Source: Syntrophomonas sp. DTU019
Lineage (GTDB): Bacteria; Bacillota; Syntrophomonadia; Syntrophomonadales; Syntrophomonadaceae
Reading direction: 5' to 3'
Assembly: GCA_913757435.1 (NCBI GenBank)
Contig: CAJYDM010000004.1
Coordinates: 62,001-126,000 of the forward strand
Length of the DNA: 64,000 nucleotides
Positions 62,371-64,000 of this stretch are shown one piece after another. The first letter of the stretch is position 1. Each line of letters begins with the position of its first letter. The notes under the pieces are model-generated. The model worked only from the letters and a program-made list of their open reading frames with translations, had not been told where the DNA came from and did no database searches. The translations under genes were made by a program, and so were the position numbers.

Positions 62371-64000
62371 TTGAAAGCCAGTCAACTCAAAACCATCAGC
62401 ATATTGCTGATCATTTTAATGTTGTCAGCAGCCTTGAGTGGCTGCAGCACCAGCAGTAAAAAGTTGCTAGAAGAGAATTTCGGCCCTGCCAAAAACGCTG
62501 AGGCTGCGGAGTTTGCCACCTATCGCGAGTACGAGGTGAATGCCCATCCCCAGATAAAACCGTATCAAGTCAAGGCTGACCTGAGCAATGTAGAGAATCA
62601 GGGACGTTTTTTATTCTCACCTGAAGCCCAGACTATGCTGACCAAAAACGGTTTTGCGGTGTTGCCGCAAATGCATCAGGAATTTTTCATGCTTTATGAA
62701 TTCAACCGTTATGACGGCATACCCAACCTGATCACTACTGATGCCATGTTGCACAACTACCACTTGTTTTTCCAGCATTTGCTGAAGAATGCCGAGGAGA
62801 ATCAGCTTCGGGCTGAATTGCAGAACCTCAACCAGGGTATGCTGCAGGCGTCGCAAGAGCAGTATAAGGCCTTAAAGAACAGTCCCTGGGAAAACGCCGC
62901 CCGGCGCAATGTAGCCTTTTTCGCGGTAGGCAGTCGTCTTTTAGATCCTGCTGTGAAGATCCCGCAGGAGGTCAAAGATGTAGTAGAAGCAGAATTGCAA
63001 CTTATCAGAAATCATAATCAGACAACTGTATCTCCACTGATGGCTATGGGGTCAAACCCCGATGCGCTCGAATCTTTAAAAGAAGATTATACGCAATACA
63101 TACCCCGAGGCCATTATACCCGCAATGATAACCTGAAATCCTACTTTCAGAACTCTATGTGGTATGGACGCATGAGTTTCAGGCTGAAGAATGAGGATGA
63201 AACCCGTTCGGCGTTCTTAATGACCCTGGCAGTAAAAGATAGTCCTAAATTTGAGTCCTGGCAAAAAATCTATCAGACCACCAGCTTTTTCGTGGGTGAG
63301 AGCGATGATCCCGGCTGCATAGCTTACTCAAAATTGCTGGAAGAGGTTTATGGTCCGGACAACAGCCTGAACACCTTGATCAATGATAATGACAAGTGGC
63401 AGCAATTATTATCGGCCGCCAAAAAGCTAGAGGGGCCTAAAATCAACTCTATTCCCATCTTTGATGCCAACATACAGCCCGACCGTGAGCAGGAAGTAAA
63501 AGGTTTTCGCTTTATGGGCCAGCGCTATACCATAGATGCCGATATATTTCAACGCTTAATATACCGGGAAGTGGGGGAAAACCAGCAGGGGGAACGCCGC
63601 CTTTTGCCCAAGGGGCTGGATATACCTGCTGCCATGGGTTCAAAGGAGGCCTATCGTATCCTGGAGGCCGAAGGCCAGACGCAGTTTCAAAACTACCCCC
63701 AGAATATGACCCTTTTGCAGGAGCATATAGCTGGACTGGATGCTTCGGTTTGGCACCACAATCTGTACTGGAGCTGGATGAAAGCTTTAAAACCGTTAAC
63801 GGTGGAAAAGCCACAAGGCTATCCCAGTTTTATGCTGAACCAGGCCTGGGCTCGCAAAAGCTTGAATACTTTCCTGGGCAGCTGGACCGAACTGAAACAT
63901 GACACCATTCTCTATGCCAAACAGGTTTACGCTGAAATGGGCGGCGGCTACGACGATAAAATCGATGACCGCGGCTATGTTGAACCTGATCTGCATTGCT
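62371..64000 (+). CDS. DUF3160 lipoprotein (3' end outside window)
   Basis: TTG start with AAGGGAGGGG about 6 bases upstream. Lipoprotein signal with lipobox LSGC (Cys26). The mature part is DUF3160: EFNRYDGIPNLITTDAMLHN and YHLFFQHLLKNAEENQLRAE, then IPRGHYTRNDNLKSYF and SMWYGRMSFRLKN, with RFMGQRYTIDADIFQRLIYR further on. DUF3160 proteins are large surface lipoproteins of unknown role in Clostridia. At least 543 codons are present; the frame is still open at base 64000. Confidence 0.9.
   Translation, partial: MKASQLKTISILLIILMLSAALSGCSTSSKKLLEENFGPAKNAEAAEFATYREYEVNAHPQIKPYQVKADLSNVENQGRFLFSPEAQTMLTKNGFAVLPQMHQEFFMLYEFNRYDGIPNLITTDAMLHNYHLFFQHLLKNAEENQLRAELQNLNQGMLQASQEQYKALKNSPWENAARRNVAFFAVGSRLLDPAVKIPQEVKDVVEAELQLIRNHNQTTVSPLMAMGSNPDALESLKEDYTQYIPRGHYTRNDNLKSYFQNSMWYGRMSFRLKNEDETRSAFLMTLAVKDSPKFESWQKIYQTTSFFVGESDDPGCIAYSKLLEEVYGPDNSLNTLINDNDKWQQLLSAAKKLEGPKINSIPIFDANIQPDREQEVKGFRFMGQRYTIDADIFQRLIYREVGENQQGERRLLPKGLDIPAAMGSKEAYRILEAEGQTQFQNYPQNMTLLQEHIAGLDASVWHHNLYWSWMKALKPLTVEKPQGYPSFMLNQAWARKSLNTFLGSWTELKHDTILYAKQVYAEMGGGYDDKIDDRGYVEPDLHC

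Overview
The window looks like a chromosomal stretch from an anaerobic, low-to-medium GC Firmicute of the class Clostridia. A Syntrophomonas-type fatty-acid degrader fits best, but this is inference. Support comes from a PAS/CBS sigma-54 activator, a molybdenum-cofactor-type riboswitch, a CoA-transferase fused to an acetyltransferase domain, a double-cubane-cluster reductase with its activase, agr-type quorum sensing, SLH and copper-amine-oxidase-like surface proteins, and strong AGGAGG ribosome sites. I see no rRNA, tRNA or CRISPR array.

Layout. 1-5.4 kb: the 3'-truncated sigma-54 activator, a Phd-Uma2 fusion, two gene remnants (a Cro/CI regulator and the N-terminus of methylmalonyl-CoA mutase) and a surface protein. 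5.6-10.9 kb: a Moco/Tuco-type riboswitch, then an operon of a NitT/TauT-like ABC importer (ATPase, lipoprotein, permease), a TrmO-FmdE-like fusion, FmdE and ModD. This is the best candidate for an undescribed metal or cofactor uptake system. 11.4-23.5 kb: CoA-transferase/GNAT, an SLH protein, an MFS pump with a leader ORF and attenuator, metallophosphoesterase, VanW, an MBL hydrolase, a thioesterase, and an AlgI/AlgJ-like O-acetylation pair.

23.8-29.9 kb: one CPBP membrane-protease gene cut into three pieces by two separate IS21-family elements. 30-32.9 kb: a compact agr locus (split sensor, AgrB, AgrD, LytTR regulator). Its AgrD-like peptide has lysine where the ring-forming cysteine is expected. 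33-35.2 kb: a dead histidine kinase and an XRE-regulated cassette of small membrane proteins with repeated operator-like sites.

36-44.8 kb: a ferritin-like protein, a surface protein, an acyltransferase, an HPP protein and a YtrA-type GntR/ABC operon. 45.3-47.7 kb: dehydratase-type activase, double-cubane-cluster reductase and DUF3343 protein. 47.9-51.3 kb: a second GntR/ABC operon whose promoter carries the same 19-bp operator pattern as the first. 51.5-52.9 kb: a protein with a Cys-rich N-terminus and three carbohydrate-binding-like repeats.

53.2-61.4 kb: two direct copies of one DDE insertion sequence flank a cargo block. The block holds a HEPN-like gene cut by an IS3 element, an IS3 remnant, and a secreted protein that combines a copper-amine-oxidase-like domain, a MACPF (perforin-like) domain and MABP-like repeats. 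The window ends with an AAA ATPase and a truncated DUF3160 lipoprotein.
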